In this document: positions 43,835-55,453 of the stretch, piece after piece
How positions within the stretch are numbered: the first letter of the stretch is position 1
Layout: every line of letters starts with the position of its first letter
Assembly (NCBI GenBank): GCA_033220425.1
Contig: CM065646.1
Location: forward strand, 2,115,501 to 2,179,500
From: Lepraria neglecta
Lineage: Eukaryota > Ascomycota > Lecanoromycetes > Lecanorales > Stereocaulaceae
DNA: 64,000 nucleotides
Reading direction: 5' to 3'
Made by a program: the position numbers and the translations under genes
Notes under the pieces: generated by a model
What the model was told of the DNA's origin: nothing
What the model saw: the letters and a program-made list of their open reading frames with translations, nothing else
The model's database searches: none

Positions 43835-44765
43835 GAGTCTGTTCTTTGTTAATCGCGAATTACGATCTAACGGGATCGATGGATGTGTGCATGATCTTTT
43901 TGATGTGGAATAGGGTGTACGAGTGTACTGCTCTGCTGGGAGCACTGAATTTGGCAAATCACGCTCTCATCGCTTTCAAAATGGCGAGTTCGAAGGAGAA
44001 TCTACTTATTGAATTAGCAAAACAATGCTCAGATTGACTTTAAAATCGCGATTTTTAAGGGGCAAGATACCTACTGAATAAGACAGAATCTGCTTAGGTA
44101 GAGTTCAAGCAAGCCGTTTGCTAGCTTTTGGGCAGGCAGTTTCAGCGAGTTGGGATGGGGCAGTCCCACTGGCAATTCCCCTGGTAGCCCTCTTGGCACT
44201 CCGACTGGCAGTCTTTAGTCCCATCAGAAGGTTGAACACCATATATCTTAGTCAAATTTGGGGGATTAGATGTTGATATTGGGGCACTCCGAGGCCTTAT
44301 AGGCCAGTAGTTTTCATGATTCCATACTTCGATGTCATTATTTGGTTGTACTTTGGGCGGTATTAAGCCAGACTTTTACTCCTGATCTGGGCTGCGCAGG
44401 AGTCTAAAACCTGGAACCGCTGGCTCATTAGAGTAATACACCGAGCTATAATCGGGATATTTGAGCGCAAGACCTTGCAAAAGGCTTTGTGTACGAGCTC
44501 AAAACGGTGTTTTCAGGTCATCATGTTTGGCAAAAGTGGCGCGGTCTAAGGAAATCAACCCGAATTTCAGTCCATAAACTAAGTCTGTCGGCTGCCTGAA
44601 AAGCAGGCGTGAATGGAAAGCAGTCATATCTCGTGAGACTTTACCACCAATTCAAGCTCGGCAAGCTGATCGAATGGATTTCCATACGGGCTAATTCCCA
44701 CCCTTCCGCCATTTGCTCCCATGCCACTTTGGATATCATCGACTTGGGAGTTTACCGGAACCTTC
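43835..44765. other. Intergenic, convergent 3' ends
   Basis: Contains repetitive GGCAGT/CCACTGGCA words around 44140-44215. No gene recognised. Confidence 0.45.
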
Positions 44766-46893
44766 TTACGCTCCCCAGGTTCCCCAACCGTCATTCATGT
44801 CATCCTCCGTAGCAGCGTTGCCGTCATCCTTGACTCCCATGTCGGCAAATGACGCCTCGAGCGCGGGGACATTCTCCTTATCGTTGTCGTTACTTGGGGG
44901 ATCTGCTATCGTGACCGCGGCAGCTTGGATACCTTTCTTGGCAGGGAGGACGATGAATGAGACATTGGACCCAGGCTCAATGCCACCATCTTCGTCAGGG
45001 GTCTCAATCTCGGACATGTGGAAGAAGTATCTATGAAACCATCAGCCATGTCAAAAGGGTATAACCCCCCATCAGCCATTTCAAAAGGGTTTATAAACCC
45101 CATCAGCCATGTCAAAGGGGTTTTTGACCCGCCCACTGACCTCTTGGGAGCTCCATACGAAGGCGGATTGAATGGAACGATGAATCCATAACCGTTGGTT
45201 GGCTTCTTGACGGTAGGGTCATAGTATTCCTAGCACGCGTCAGCTTGGATTATACCCTGGATGACGAGCATGTGGAAAGGACTCACATCTACTCGGCCAT
45301 AGTAGACTTTGGCAGTCACACGCCGAACACGTTCTGAATCCTCCTCTCGAAGGTCTTTTGCCGAAAGTCCCTTATCGGTCTCCTCAAGTACAAATGAAAC
45401 GCACAGCCCCTTCTCCGGAATCAGGCCGGCGGTGCACGCCTTGTCGAAGAAGCGCGCGTTGTCTCCTCCCGCCTTTCGTATGATGAAACCCCATCCTTTC
45501 TCGATGTTGAAGTCCTGGTGTGTGTGGTCAGGGCCTCGTTTTTTGGATTGTAGTTGCGAGCCGGGGTAGAGCGAACCTTGATAGTCCCGAACTAGGCATT
45601 GGCAGGTTAACAGACGTTGGTGCAAACTCGTGTCGCTTAGGGTTCTTACCTCGCGGCCTTCATCAGACGTTGGAAGATCTGGAACGTTCTCTTCTTCGAG
45701 GACTCTAGTAAAGATGTGGACATCAGCTTTTCCTAGGCAGGTACTTGAACGAGTGCAGAGGCAGGAGGGAACGATGCGTGTGGTACGTACTTCTTCGCTG
45801 CATCTCCTTTCTCGGTTGTCTCCACGACGAATGACACACCCTGTCCAGGGTAAGGTTGAACATCCCCAAACTCTTTCTTGTGGGCGAAAAGGTCGTCTCC
45901 GCCTGCGCATCGACCCTATGGAACTCGCAAGTCAGTAGACTGCTACCAGAGCGTACGACGCGGGAGAGGGTTTGAGGGCAGCAATTGCGCTTACGATAAA
46001 CGCAAATCCCTTCTCCTCATTGTAGCTCTTCACCTTCCCCAGCTCGCGATCACCTTCATCTTCTTCGACCGGCACAACTACCTCTCCCTCCTCTTTAACG
46101 TTCTTGGCACTGGCGCCCTTAGGACCTTCTTCAAAGACGAACGACACGGGTTGGCCAACGACGAGGTCCTTTCTCCCGCAATCCTTCTTGTGTACGAATG
46201 CACTGGAGTAAGGTATCGCATTAGCATCTAGTGGGTAAGCAGCCTTGAGGCCTGGGCAACTCACTCATCGCCTCCTTGGTCGCGTCCAATGAAGCCGAAT
46301 CCCTTCTCGGCATTCCAACGCTGTGGTGAAGAGTAAGATAAGCGCAAGTCCATGATAGTAGGCTTGGGAGGTGGGGACCGTAGTCGGCTGTGAGAGCTTG
46401 GTGGTGGTGGCCTACCTTGATGGTGCCTGTCTGCAGCTCTTAATTAGCTTTACTCACAACACAAGTGGAATACAAGACATACTTCGCGCGCTGAAGTGTC
46501 TTCCTCAGCAGCCTCCTCGACCTGCACCTGCGTTGCCTTGCCGGCCTTGTCATCAGATTCGTAGAGGAAAGAGACCGTCGATCCCGCAATCAGGCCTGTT
46601 CTGCTTGGAGTTTCGCGCGCATGACAGAACACGCTTCGTTATATCAGCACTGGAAAATGGTTTTTGACCAGGTGAGGAGTCCTACCTGCCGCCTTGGTCC
46701 CGCTCGATGAAGCCGAATCCTTTCTCGCTCCAGTTCTGCTGACGTGTTAGCATGGGAAGCCGTCGTATCGATAATGGACAAGGTCAGAGAGTGAGTCCAA
46801 CTGCCGTGTGGTTTCCTTGGGGCTAGAACCACTTCATCGAGGTAATTGAGGTGTACTCACCTTGACGCGGCCAGTCTCTCGAGAATCCTCCAT
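44766..46893 (-). CDS. Multi-cold-shock-domain protein (five CSDs)
   Basis: Minus-strand gene with about ten exons, from MEDSRETGRVK (46861..46893) to the stop at 44766. Each CSD shows the family opening 'GxxKxWNxxKGFGFI' with aromatic RNP1-like residues, then a VxF strand: (1) NWSEKGFGFIERDQGG / VFCHARE / VSFLYE; (2) TGTIK-RWNAEKGFGFIGRDQGG / FVHKKD / VSFVFE; (3) LGKVKSYNEEKGFAFI / DLFAHKKEFG / VSFVVE; (4) DFNIEKGWGFIIRKAGGD / VSFVLE; (5) a divergent one, NGYGFIVPFNPP / RYFFHMSE / VSFIVLP. Most introns cut each CSD after its first strands, at similar positions, suggesting internal duplication. CSDs bind single-stranded RNA or DNA. Five in series recalls animal UNR/CSDE1, a translation regulator, but homology to it is not claimed. 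The last intron holds a minisatellite. Confidence 0.75.
45039..45130. repeat. Three-copy minisatellite in an intron
   Basis: About 30-31-base unit beginning CCATCAGCCATGTCAAAAGG, three imperfect copies at 45039-45068, 45069-45099, 45100-45130. It sits in the intron between the last two exons of the cold-shock-domain gene. Confidence 0.85.
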
Positions 46894-47930
46894 GATGGTG
46901 CGCTCTGGGGTATGTTCAATATGATTAAGGGATGTGTGTTGAGAGGTCAAGCGTGGGAGTGGTGTAATGGCAATGGGGCAATGGAGGTTGAAGAAGTTAG
47001 AGTGACGAGTGGAAGGATGAAATTAAATGAGTGACAAGTGGGGTTGTGTGTTATTTGCTTGCCGTGGAGTGAAGTGAAAATTTGAAGGGCAGCCTAGGCG
47101 CGTTTGTTTCGGGAGGACTCTTTGGGTTTCCAAACGAGCAAGTAACACAACCGCAAGGAGGATCTGCAGTGTTCGAGCTCGACCCAAGCAAGATTTGCCT
47201 CAATCAATAGGTACCTTGCCCTTCAACATGGCCAATTTAAAAAAAACAAAATCTGAGCACGATTTGCCAACTTCACTTTTTCCAGCAGACCATTACACTA
47301 GCGCATGTATGTGATTGCACATGGCATAAGATCACGGACACTTTGCGACGCTTGCATCGATGGAGAGCCATAAGTGTTTCGTAGCAATAGCTGGGGGCGC
47401 ACTACCGAGGAAGATGCATTCTGCCTGCTCTCGAACCCTGTCTAATGCTGCGAGATAGACGCTTAGTAGTGATAAAGCTGCACCGTGTTTGCTCTCACGT
47501 TCAGCTGCGTGACACGCTATAGACTTCACTTGGCGAGAACATTGCGCTGTGTTATATTCTCAGACCAGTCCTTTGACGCAAGCTAGGGTTTTGGTAGCGG
47601 TGAAGTTGCAGTGTATCGGCTCTCCGAACCTTTCGTATGCTATAAGCCGGAGTGTTCGTAGCGGAGCAAATGTGCTTGGTCAAGTCTATAGATCTGGCCT
47701 GAAGGTGCACACTGGGCTCTTGATCAAAAGGTATCTGAGGTAGACATGGTAATGACATTCCCGATACCCTACTCTAGAATCTAGATAGTAAGTAAGCCTA
47801 TATCCCCACACGATGAGATCTCTTTACCGGATCGGCCACTCAGAGGACGACGTCTAGACCTTAAGTGCCCGATGTGTTGGACTGTCTCCCAAACTATGCC
47901 TCTAACCTGATACGTACACGATTACGTAAT
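46894..47930. other. Intergenic
   Basis: Promoter of the cold-shock gene on one side and 3' flank of permease copy 2 on the other. No gene recognised. Confidence 0.5.
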
Positions 47931-50007
47931 CTACAACTCTACTTCTGTGACTGGACCACTGAAGTGCTTTCTCCCCCTTACCAAGTACCATGCAACGCTG
48001 AAAAGTACAGTCGTACCAAATACCAACACGCTAAAGTTCATGGTTGACGGAGTGACTGGCGTCTCTGGCGGCCAGAAGCTCCAGAACAACATTAGAACAA
48101 GGTACAGACAAGCGAAGATGTTGTTGAGAGTACCAAATGGTTCAGGGACACGCCAAGGCCCCCAGTAAAGTCGAGATGTACCCAAATCGGCAACGGCGTG
48201 GTTTGATGGCACCGGTGGAACGTCTCCAAAGGAGAAGTCCGATTGACAAAAGATAGGACGAGTAGAGGCCGGCAACGCTTAGCGAAATGATGTTGTTGAA
48301 AGCGACTGAAGAGCCGAGGATGATTAAGGACAGGAGCATCGATATAAGGGTTGTCACCCCGATTGTATAAATGGGTATTGAAGTGCGAGGATCGAGCTGT
48401 GGTGCGAGTCAGATCGGAATTCTGCTTCATGAAGCGTGGAAGAGGACTAACCTTGGAGAGAACTTGCCAGAAAGGTGTCCCGCGATCTCGGGGAAAAGAC
48501 CACAGCATACGCGACGCCGCAGCGGAATCACCGACTGTGCTACAAATATCAAGGACCACGACGAGCCCAGCCATGAGGCAAGCACCTGTAACGGAGTTGA
48601 CAGCTTGCAAGAATATCTCGAGGAATGGATAGCCAAGAGTTTCCGTTGCACCAAGTGCTGCGTCTACGTTCCCAATGCAGAACATCAAAGCTAGGACCAT
48701 GGCGAATCCCAGGACTCCGTTAATGACGAGACTAAGCATAAGAGCCTGCGGAACAACAGTCGATGCACGCTGAATCTCTTCGGACATCTGAAACCAATCA
48801 GCTTTGACCAGATTGACAACCAGGGACTTGTATCATACGTGTACTGCGCTGTCGGCCCCTGAGATTCAATCAGTCAGAGATTGGAGGAGTTTTTCATGGC
48901 TGCACATACCAATGAGGCAAAAGACCGCTGCCGGAAGGCCGACGAAAAAGGAGAGCGCCTGCGTTGGCCAATTTCCCTCGTTCAAGAAGTCGACGAAGAC
49001 TGAAGCATCGCCGTGTGGCCCAAAGTAGACAAGTGGGATCAATACGGCGAAGAAACCAAACAGGTGGAGAACAAGGATTACCCCCTCAAATTTGGCTAAA
49101 GCACGACTTGTCACTGTGTTGATGAAAACGGCGAAGAACATGACGGCCCAGAATAACAACATTGCTTGCCATGGTTTTGGGACGTAGTTTGGGTGCGTTA
49201 GGACGATAAGCCCCTGGATTATGGTGCCGATAAGATATCCCGAGGATGCAACAACGGCTTGCCAGCCAGCAATGGTGACCCAAGCTGCCAAAGTTAATGT
49301 GTGCTCTGATGAATGTTTTTCGTGGTTACAAGCCGGTCACATATGCCAGAAAGTTCTTTGCCGAATACGGTGCGAGCATGGCCACCCAGCTATCTCACTG
49401 TTACTTTGCCTGCCCCAGCTCCTTCATGCATAGAGGATGCACGTACTGATATTGACCGCCTGCGGTCGGCGCCCTAGTTTTGTCAATTGAAGCTGGGCCA
49501 TAGCCAAAAGTGCCACTCACATGGATGCAAGTTCAGCGATCGTGGCGAACGTTGAGCAAGTTCCGATCCAGACGATAAGGAAACCCCAAATGACACCGGC
49601 TGGCCCACCACTACACGAACCATCAGCTGGCCTTTTCTACGCTGTTACATTCGACGGTTTAAAAAGCGTACTTCAGAAATGCCTGCGTCGAGACACTGGG
49701 AGGTTGTCAATACTCGATCTGCCTCAGTGACTAATATGGTTGTCTTACACTAGAATTCCTTCCCACGTGATAAGTACTGTGCACGAGAATCCAAGGATTG
49801 ACATGAAGCCAAAGTTGCGCTGCTTATCGTCAATCAAGGGCCGGCTTGATGCCTCTGAGCATGACACACTTTGAGCACCGGCTTCTTTCCCAGACGAATG
49901 AGCTCCTGGTCGTCGCTAAGACCACTGATCGAGGTTGGCGCCGCCTCATAGCCATCTCGACTGTTTGTCGACCGATTGGTGAGTTCGAAGTCTTTCACTG
50001 CGCTCAT
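47931..50007 (-). pseudogene. APC-family permease, copy 2, with a frameshift near the C-terminus
   Basis: Paralogue of the permease at 25484-27561 with similar exon layout. Exon 1 is 49870..50007 (46 residues ending LGKKPVLK), joined to QRNFGFMSILGF. Later parts: GWQAVVASSGYLIGTIIQGL, HMSEEIQRAS, MLWSFPRDRGTPFW, then SVAFNNIISLSVAGLYSSYL and WRRSTGAI. After WRRSTGAIKP (about 48190) the reading must shift by one base to continue NHAVADLGTSRLYWGPW, ending GPVTEVEL at 47931. No GT-AG intron explains the shift, so the gene is broken there unless the base is a sequencing error. Everything upstream is intact in the parts I checked. It is divergent from a rhodopsin-like gene, as copy 1 is. Confidence 0.75.
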
Positions 50008-51070
50008 ATTTATTGGGCCCTCGCAAGGACGTTGAAAATGGATTGAGTTATCGCGAATGAAAATTGGATCAAGTCAAATCAAAAGCCGTGTTCATCAAGC
50101 AAAGGTTCTGGAGAAAAGCCTCACGAAATGGACCAGGCCTAAGTACATGGAGTTGGATGGAGCAAAATTGCTTCAAGTAGAACTCAGGGGCCAAGTTGGA
50201 ACGAGTCGCAAATGACATAGGTGGTATGCAAGAGAAAATGGGCGCACGAAACTAGGTCTGAGGTAGGGGTTGTATGCTTGTTTCTACACTTCTAACCCAG
50301 CGGATGCCTAGCTTATTACTACTCTACCGCGAACATCGAACATCCCATGGCTCATTTGGGATCAACCAGGTAATTGTAATGACGGTATTACAACAACGTT
50401 ACATTCAGGCATCTTTCCTGGACTGGATCGCTTGATAACGGTTGATGCGTTGCCTATTGGCTCCAGTTCCCCCCTTCCCGTGCCCTGCCCGTCTCCCGCC
50501 TTTCTTGCAGATCAATGTTAAAGAATACTAACGTAGGCGTTATCAACCACTTAGAAGCTTGTCTTGATTGCAGCTTCCTGTTCAGCTCCAAATGAAGGCA
50601 TGCGACAGGAGTTCATCTCGAGAAGCCACGGCAAGAACGTTCCACTTCTTGTACGTCTCTACTGAATACTGAATGACGTCAACACGCGGCACATGCAAGA
50701 TTTAAGACACATTCGGCGAAAAGTCCGAGCATCAGGTAGTGAGAGCGACGGCAGCTGCGCATCGTGCGCTCAGTGGCTTTCACTACGGTACCCGCCCATG
50801 ATGGAATCTTTTGAGATCATCATGGTCAGTGCGTGTCGTATGCGCCGATGTAGCTACCAATATCTCTGCCCTCCTTACTAGCAGCCACAACGGAATAGAA
50901 ATGTTGGAGAGCAAATTTCATCCCGCAAGGCCTGCCTAGATGGTATCTCATACCGTGGCCGTGATGTTGAGCTTTGTACTATAGTCCAGCGAGGAACGTG
51001 CTTGGCTCTCGATCTGGATCTTCTATGTAACCTCCATACAGGTTGTTATTCTGCGAAATCAATCAATACC
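50008..51070. other. Divergent intergenic region
   Basis: Shared upstream region of permease copy 2 and rhodopsin-like copy C. No gene recognised. Confidence 0.5.
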
Positions 51071-52524
51071 ATGGAGCGACGAGCTGAGCCTCGTCCCGTC
51101 GTCACCGAAATTGATCGCTCTCCTATCATTCAGGCAATCACATGGCTACTCCTCGCCACGATATTCCTCGGCCTCTCCTTCAGACTGCTCACCAGGTTTT
51201 TCCTGTTGCGTAGATTCCGCTGGGATGACCTTTTGATTGTTATTTCTTTCGTACGTATTAGCTTTCGACCAAATCAGATAACGGACTTCACTGAAATATT
51301 TGACAGGTCTTCGGCGTCGCACAATCAGTCACGCTCCTGGTTCCAGAGAGCAGCATCTGGGGAGAATCATTGCAAGAGCTTGCGCCAGGTTCTTTGGATC
51401 CGGGGCTTAAGGTAAGGGTTTGGTGCACCTCGACGCTTTGATCTAGATGACTGAAAAGCCACTATTAGGCGCAGTATGCCGGCCAACTTATATTCATCTT
51501 GAGCCTTTGCTTTGCCAAGCTCTCTGTCCCAATCGGTCTCCTCTCCATATCGCCAGTGGAGCTGCACAGGCGAGCGATCTTTGTACTCGGCACAGTCATC
51601 ATCGGATGGACCATTACCTCTGAGTTTTCCCTCGCGTTCAAATGTGGAGTTCCAGAGCCATGGAACTACGTGTCGAGATCCTGCCTTGATCGGGTCAGTG
51701 CGCGTCTTGCTCTTCTCGTGATCTTGATCACCGACTTACCATTTTCTAGCAATCGCTCGCTCTCTACATCGGCATCATTAACATCCTCACGGATATTGGG
51801 TTAATTGTCTTGCCAATATACATCATTGCTCCTTTACATCATCGCGCTCTTCTCTGCCCGTATCACGTAAGTAAAATCCCTTCATGCCCCTGCCCCCTTC
51901 TTCCAGCTTCCTGGACCATATAATTCGACATACCTCAGGAGCAGTGAGCGGCAGCATCGGGAGTTTTCGATTCCAAAAATAATACTTTCGAACGCATTTT
52001 GCTGGGTCAAATCTCCCAACCTGTCCATTCGCTGCTCTTGAGACCAGCCCTTTGGCTCCTCTCTAGTACAGGTTTCAGAGTCAGATCACCTCAAAAGGAT
52101 TAATTTGAGGAATTTCCTACTAACTCGAACCGCCCGTCCCAGCGTAATCGCAGCAACAATAACCCAACTGTCCTACCTCCGCACCTCCTTCCGTTCCGAC
52201 TTCACATTCTCCAGCTTCCCCTACATCATTTGCACACAAGTCGTGCAAGCGCTTTCCATTACCACAGCCTGTATACCGTACCTACAACCGTTCCTCGAAA
52301 GCTTGAAGACAGGTCTGCTGTGGACAGAAGATATACAGCGGCAGGGGCAGACGTCAGGGGGCGTAAGCTCGTATACCAACGCGGGTTCTACTGGTAATAG
52401 GAGGGACTATTTGGAGATTGAAGAGGGGTCTGTGAACGGAAAGGTTGGGAGCGAGACGGAGTTGAAGACGCTGAGGGATAAGTATGAGAGTGCTGGGATT
52501 AGGAGGGAGGGGAGGGCTGTTTGA
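51071..52524 (+). pseudogene. Fungal rhodopsin-like membrane protein, copy C, apparently damaged
   Basis: Begins MERRAEPRPVVTEIDRSP at 51071. Visible parts: SPIIQAITWLLLATIFLGLSF, WDDLLIVISF (end of exon 1, donor GTACGT), VFGVAQSVTLLV, QYAGQLIFILSLCFAKLSV, a loop with Cys (CGVPEPWNY, RSCLDR), SLALYIGIINILTDIGLIVLP. Then at about 51815-51850 the frame changes: IYIIAPLHHRALL in one frame and YIIALFSARIT in another, with the cytosolic loop between them apparently lost. The C-terminal exon, about 52150-52524, holds TQVVQALSITTACIPYLQPF and a polar tail. Paralogue of 29141-30470. The damage suggests a recent pseudogene; a sequencing error would be the alternative. Confidence 0.65.
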
Positions 52525-52790
52525 GATATTGGTGCGGAAATGATACATATAACAAGGGGTTCGTTGGAATAAAGATGTGTATTGTACAGAGACTGTAACG
52601 TACGGATGATGTACAATAAGACTAGATGATTAAGTTACACTTTCAAGTTCTCTCGGTTTGGCATATAGGAGGGGGGAAACATCCATCAATTATGATAGTG
52701 AGCTAGGAACATACCCGTTTCAGGAGACCGTCGAGCTCAAAGTACGTTTGTATTAGAGGCAAGAGAGATACAAGTATGTCAAAGACAGCA

Positions 52791-53132
52791 TCACGATTCC
52801 TCATCCGGCTCAACCACACCAGCATCCTCCATGATCGGCCTCTGCCGGCGCTTCAGCTTCTCCTCACCATCCGGTTCCACGACACCAGCATCTTCCATAA
52901 TTGGTCCAGCTACCTCGCGTCGGACTTTCGTGTCCGAGTCTGGCTCAGATTGTCGGCTCTGGAGGAGGGATGAAACGGGCATGACGCCTTGCGAGTTTGA
53001 GTTGGGTGCTGGGGTTTGTTAGCTGTTTCGAGGGATTTCGGGGCAGGGTCGAGGCTTACCTGGAGTCATTGGCATGGCTAGGACAATGCAACTCAGTGCC
53101 GCGATGCACAGGGCCTTGAAGAGGAGTTGCAT
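52791..53132 (-). CDS. Kex2-processed two-repeat secreted precursor (RiPP-like candidate)
   Basis: CDS complement(52791..53008, 53060..53132), 96 residues; intron 51 bases (GTAAGC...CCCCAG) just after the signal peptide, phase 1. Signal peptide MQLLFKALCIAALSCIVLA (1-19). A pro-region (20-52) follows, then KVRR at 52-55, a segment containing PIMEDAGVVEPD (60-71), then a KLKRR site (75-79), and a second identical PIMEDAGVVEPD (82-93) before the stop. Two identical 12-residue cores after dibasic sites are the hallmark of fungal Kex2-processed repeat precursors, including those of dikaritin-type peptides. It lies 1.3 kb from, and divergent to, a UstYa-family gene. The core is acidic and has no aromatic residue, so Tyr-based cyclisation as in ustiloxin is impossible. 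Product unknown. Confidence 0.8.
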
Positions 53133-54471
53133 TATGTATGATTCGTGATGGATGATGAGTGAAATGCTTGATGAGTAAGAGATCTTCAATGCCTGTTCCG
53201 TGTCTATGGGTATGAGGAATGTTGAACTTGGTACTTGGGTTAGGGACTCGGTATATGACCAGAGATTCGAACCCTTCATGCGAACGTGAATTATTAGCGT
53301 AGATGTCATAGCGTGGATGACTTTGACATCTTACGTAGCCTTGCATGTGGAGCTTTGGCTGATCTCCCCGGAGACTGTACCTGTTAGGGCAGGAGTTAGT
53401 GTTCTCACTCCTGAAGCTATACACACCGGCACAAGTGGATATGTAAATAGATGCTTGGGCGGTCTAACGCCAGGGCTAGCAGGCCTAGAAAGGCTACAAC
53501 AGGTGCCCCAGCGCTAGAAAACTCCCATGCCTAGGCGGCATAGACCTGGAGTGTAGATAGGCTATATATAGGCTATGTATAAGGTGCGGGTGGGCGGGAA
53601 AGAACTGCTATGGCTCTGAAAGAGATGAACTCGACTGAAGAGCCAACTGCTGGTGGGATGCTCATACAAATAGTGCTCTCAGGAAGCACGGATCTCTCGC
53701 TATGGCCCATGGTCATGGCGCATGGCTGAAACCGCATCTGATCATGAGACACACTAACCCACAGTCCCACTGTAGCGAATGTTAATCATAAATCCCAAGC
53801 TGAATCATGTTGGATGGAACAAGACGGTTGTTTCCATCAGCAGCCTCTTGAAAGGTGCATATCAATGACATGGATGGCTGAAGAAGGGAGGTGCTCCCGT
53901 CAGGAACGGCTCAGGCAGGGTTCCCTAAAGATATCTAAGCATGTCGGCGTCATATCTGCATCGCCAAATGGCCTTCAGAATGGGGCCAATTGTCCGGATT
54001 GGGAAGTTCGGAGTAGATTTCGAAGAGAAAATTTGCATGTAGAGACATGTTTGAAAGATGGTGTGAGGTTCTTGCTCATAGTGAGGCTAATACTGCGATC
54101 TGTAAACAGTATGATCCAATTAGAAGTCAGCGCATAGTAGGGCCACAAGGCTACTACTAGCGTACATCACCGATCCAAGTTACACAGATATCGCCTCGCT
54201 TGATTGGCCTCCTGCAGTAGATTGCACTATGAGGACTCGGGCCACCCAAACTTCCACCGCCTGCATGTTGAGTGTTAGCGCACACCTCTAGTAGGAAGGA
54301 GGTCTGATCACCCTTCCAGCATACTTGCCCTGAAGCTCGGTGACGTGGGACGGGGGAAGCCACAGGGCGACATACCCTCTAATCTGTTGTTAATCGCACA
54401 TCAAAGAAATAATCGTGTAATTCTCTTACAGTAAAACTTCCAACTCAACTCTTCAAAACTGTTATTTCAAT
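53133..54471. other. Divergent region between peptide precursor and UstYa-family gene
   Basis: 1.34 kb. 53390-53600 is rich in TAG/GGCTAT words (a TATAGGCTATATATAGG-like run near 53560), possibly a decayed repeat. Two open frames (53814-54137 plus, 54157-54363 minus) contain cysteines but no recognisable domain or signal peptide; I do not call them genes. Confidence 0.45.
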
Positions 54472-55453
54472 ATGGACAAAATATCTTCAGATTCTTCAGA
54501 ACCTCTTCTAGGTGATTCCAATGAGCCAGTCGTGCTCGCTCCTCAAGAGTCGATATGGAGACGGCTTAGAAGACAGTGGGCCTTGCTTGTCGTAATGGCT
54601 CTATTGCTGTATAATGCTATTCTTGTCACGTTAAACGCACTGCACAAGCATCCAGAACTTGATCCCCCTTATTGTAGGTACAAAGACCAACGAAAAATAT
54701 TGCTTGCTCAAAACGTCCCAGCACCAGCAAACTCCATCATCAAACATGAACGACATCGACTCTGGGACGGACAGCCCACCATCTACGCAGAAAGTCCTTC
54801 GCCGGAAGTCGACGCTGCTTGGGAAGATTTGCTTACTGATATTTGACAACGGACTTACAACCATCTATTTGTCTGCTGATACACCGTTCTGCAGGTGTCA
54901 ACGTCCGTGTAACGAAAGAGGAGATGATGCTAGCAGGCGAAAACCTCACCAACACAGCACAGCTTCTCAACGGGGACTATCTTGCCGTGCTCGGAGTCTA
55001 TCATCAAATCCACTGCTTGGTACGACTTCTTGAGCATGTTCAAGAAAAGACATCTGACATCATTTTCAGGACATCTTGCGCAAAGGCTTGCACATGGATT
55101 ACTACTCGCCCAAGATGACCGACTCTGATCGTGTGAAAAACATGAATTCAGAACATTATGGTAGGATACTTCCCACACGATTTTACAACCACTACTGACG
55201 ATGTCTAGATCACTGCGTAGAGAGGCTGCGGCGGACGATCATGTGTCATGCCGACCTAGCCATCTATAGTGCTGAGTAAGTGGCTGATTCTCACGAGCCT
55301 GAGCCAAAAATATTAAGATCGAACGGGGAGAGCAGTTGTCTCAATTGGGATGCTGTGGAGACTTGGGCGAGGGGCAGGGCGCTGGAGAGGAGGAAATTTT
55401 ATTTGAGGCCGGGACCGTTTGAGAGGAAACGTGTTTCAAGCGGTGATTTGTAG
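54472..55453 (+). CDS. UstYa-family (DUF3328) oxidase-like protein, copy 2, with a non-standard splice donor
   Basis: Six exons in phase: 54472..54673, 54722..54838, 54895..55019, 55070..55160, 55209..55275, 55336..55453; 239 residues. Order: polar N-terminus, one membrane helix (WALLVVMALLLYNAILVTL), SPSPEVDAAWEDLL, GVYHQIHCL (HxxHC motif 1), HYDHCVERLRRTIMCHADLA (second motif, in the usual place before 'R..IMC..D'), and CLNWDAVETWARGRAL at the end. The frame between exons 2 and 3 only closes if an intron starts at 54839, but the first bases are AT, not GT. Without splicing the protein stops at 54844-54846. Either the donor has been lost (G to A) or an unusual site is used. Divergent neighbour of the repeat precursor. 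Confidence 0.8.

Noticed and set aside
53230-53310. tRNA-like B-box (GGGTTCGAATC on the minus strand)
   Set aside because: No 5-base T stem, no A-box at the right distance and no acceptor stem; not a tRNA.
54157-54363. Small cysteine-containing frame near the UstYa-family gene as a second precursor
   Set aside because: No signal peptide and no dibasic repeats; a likely chance frame.
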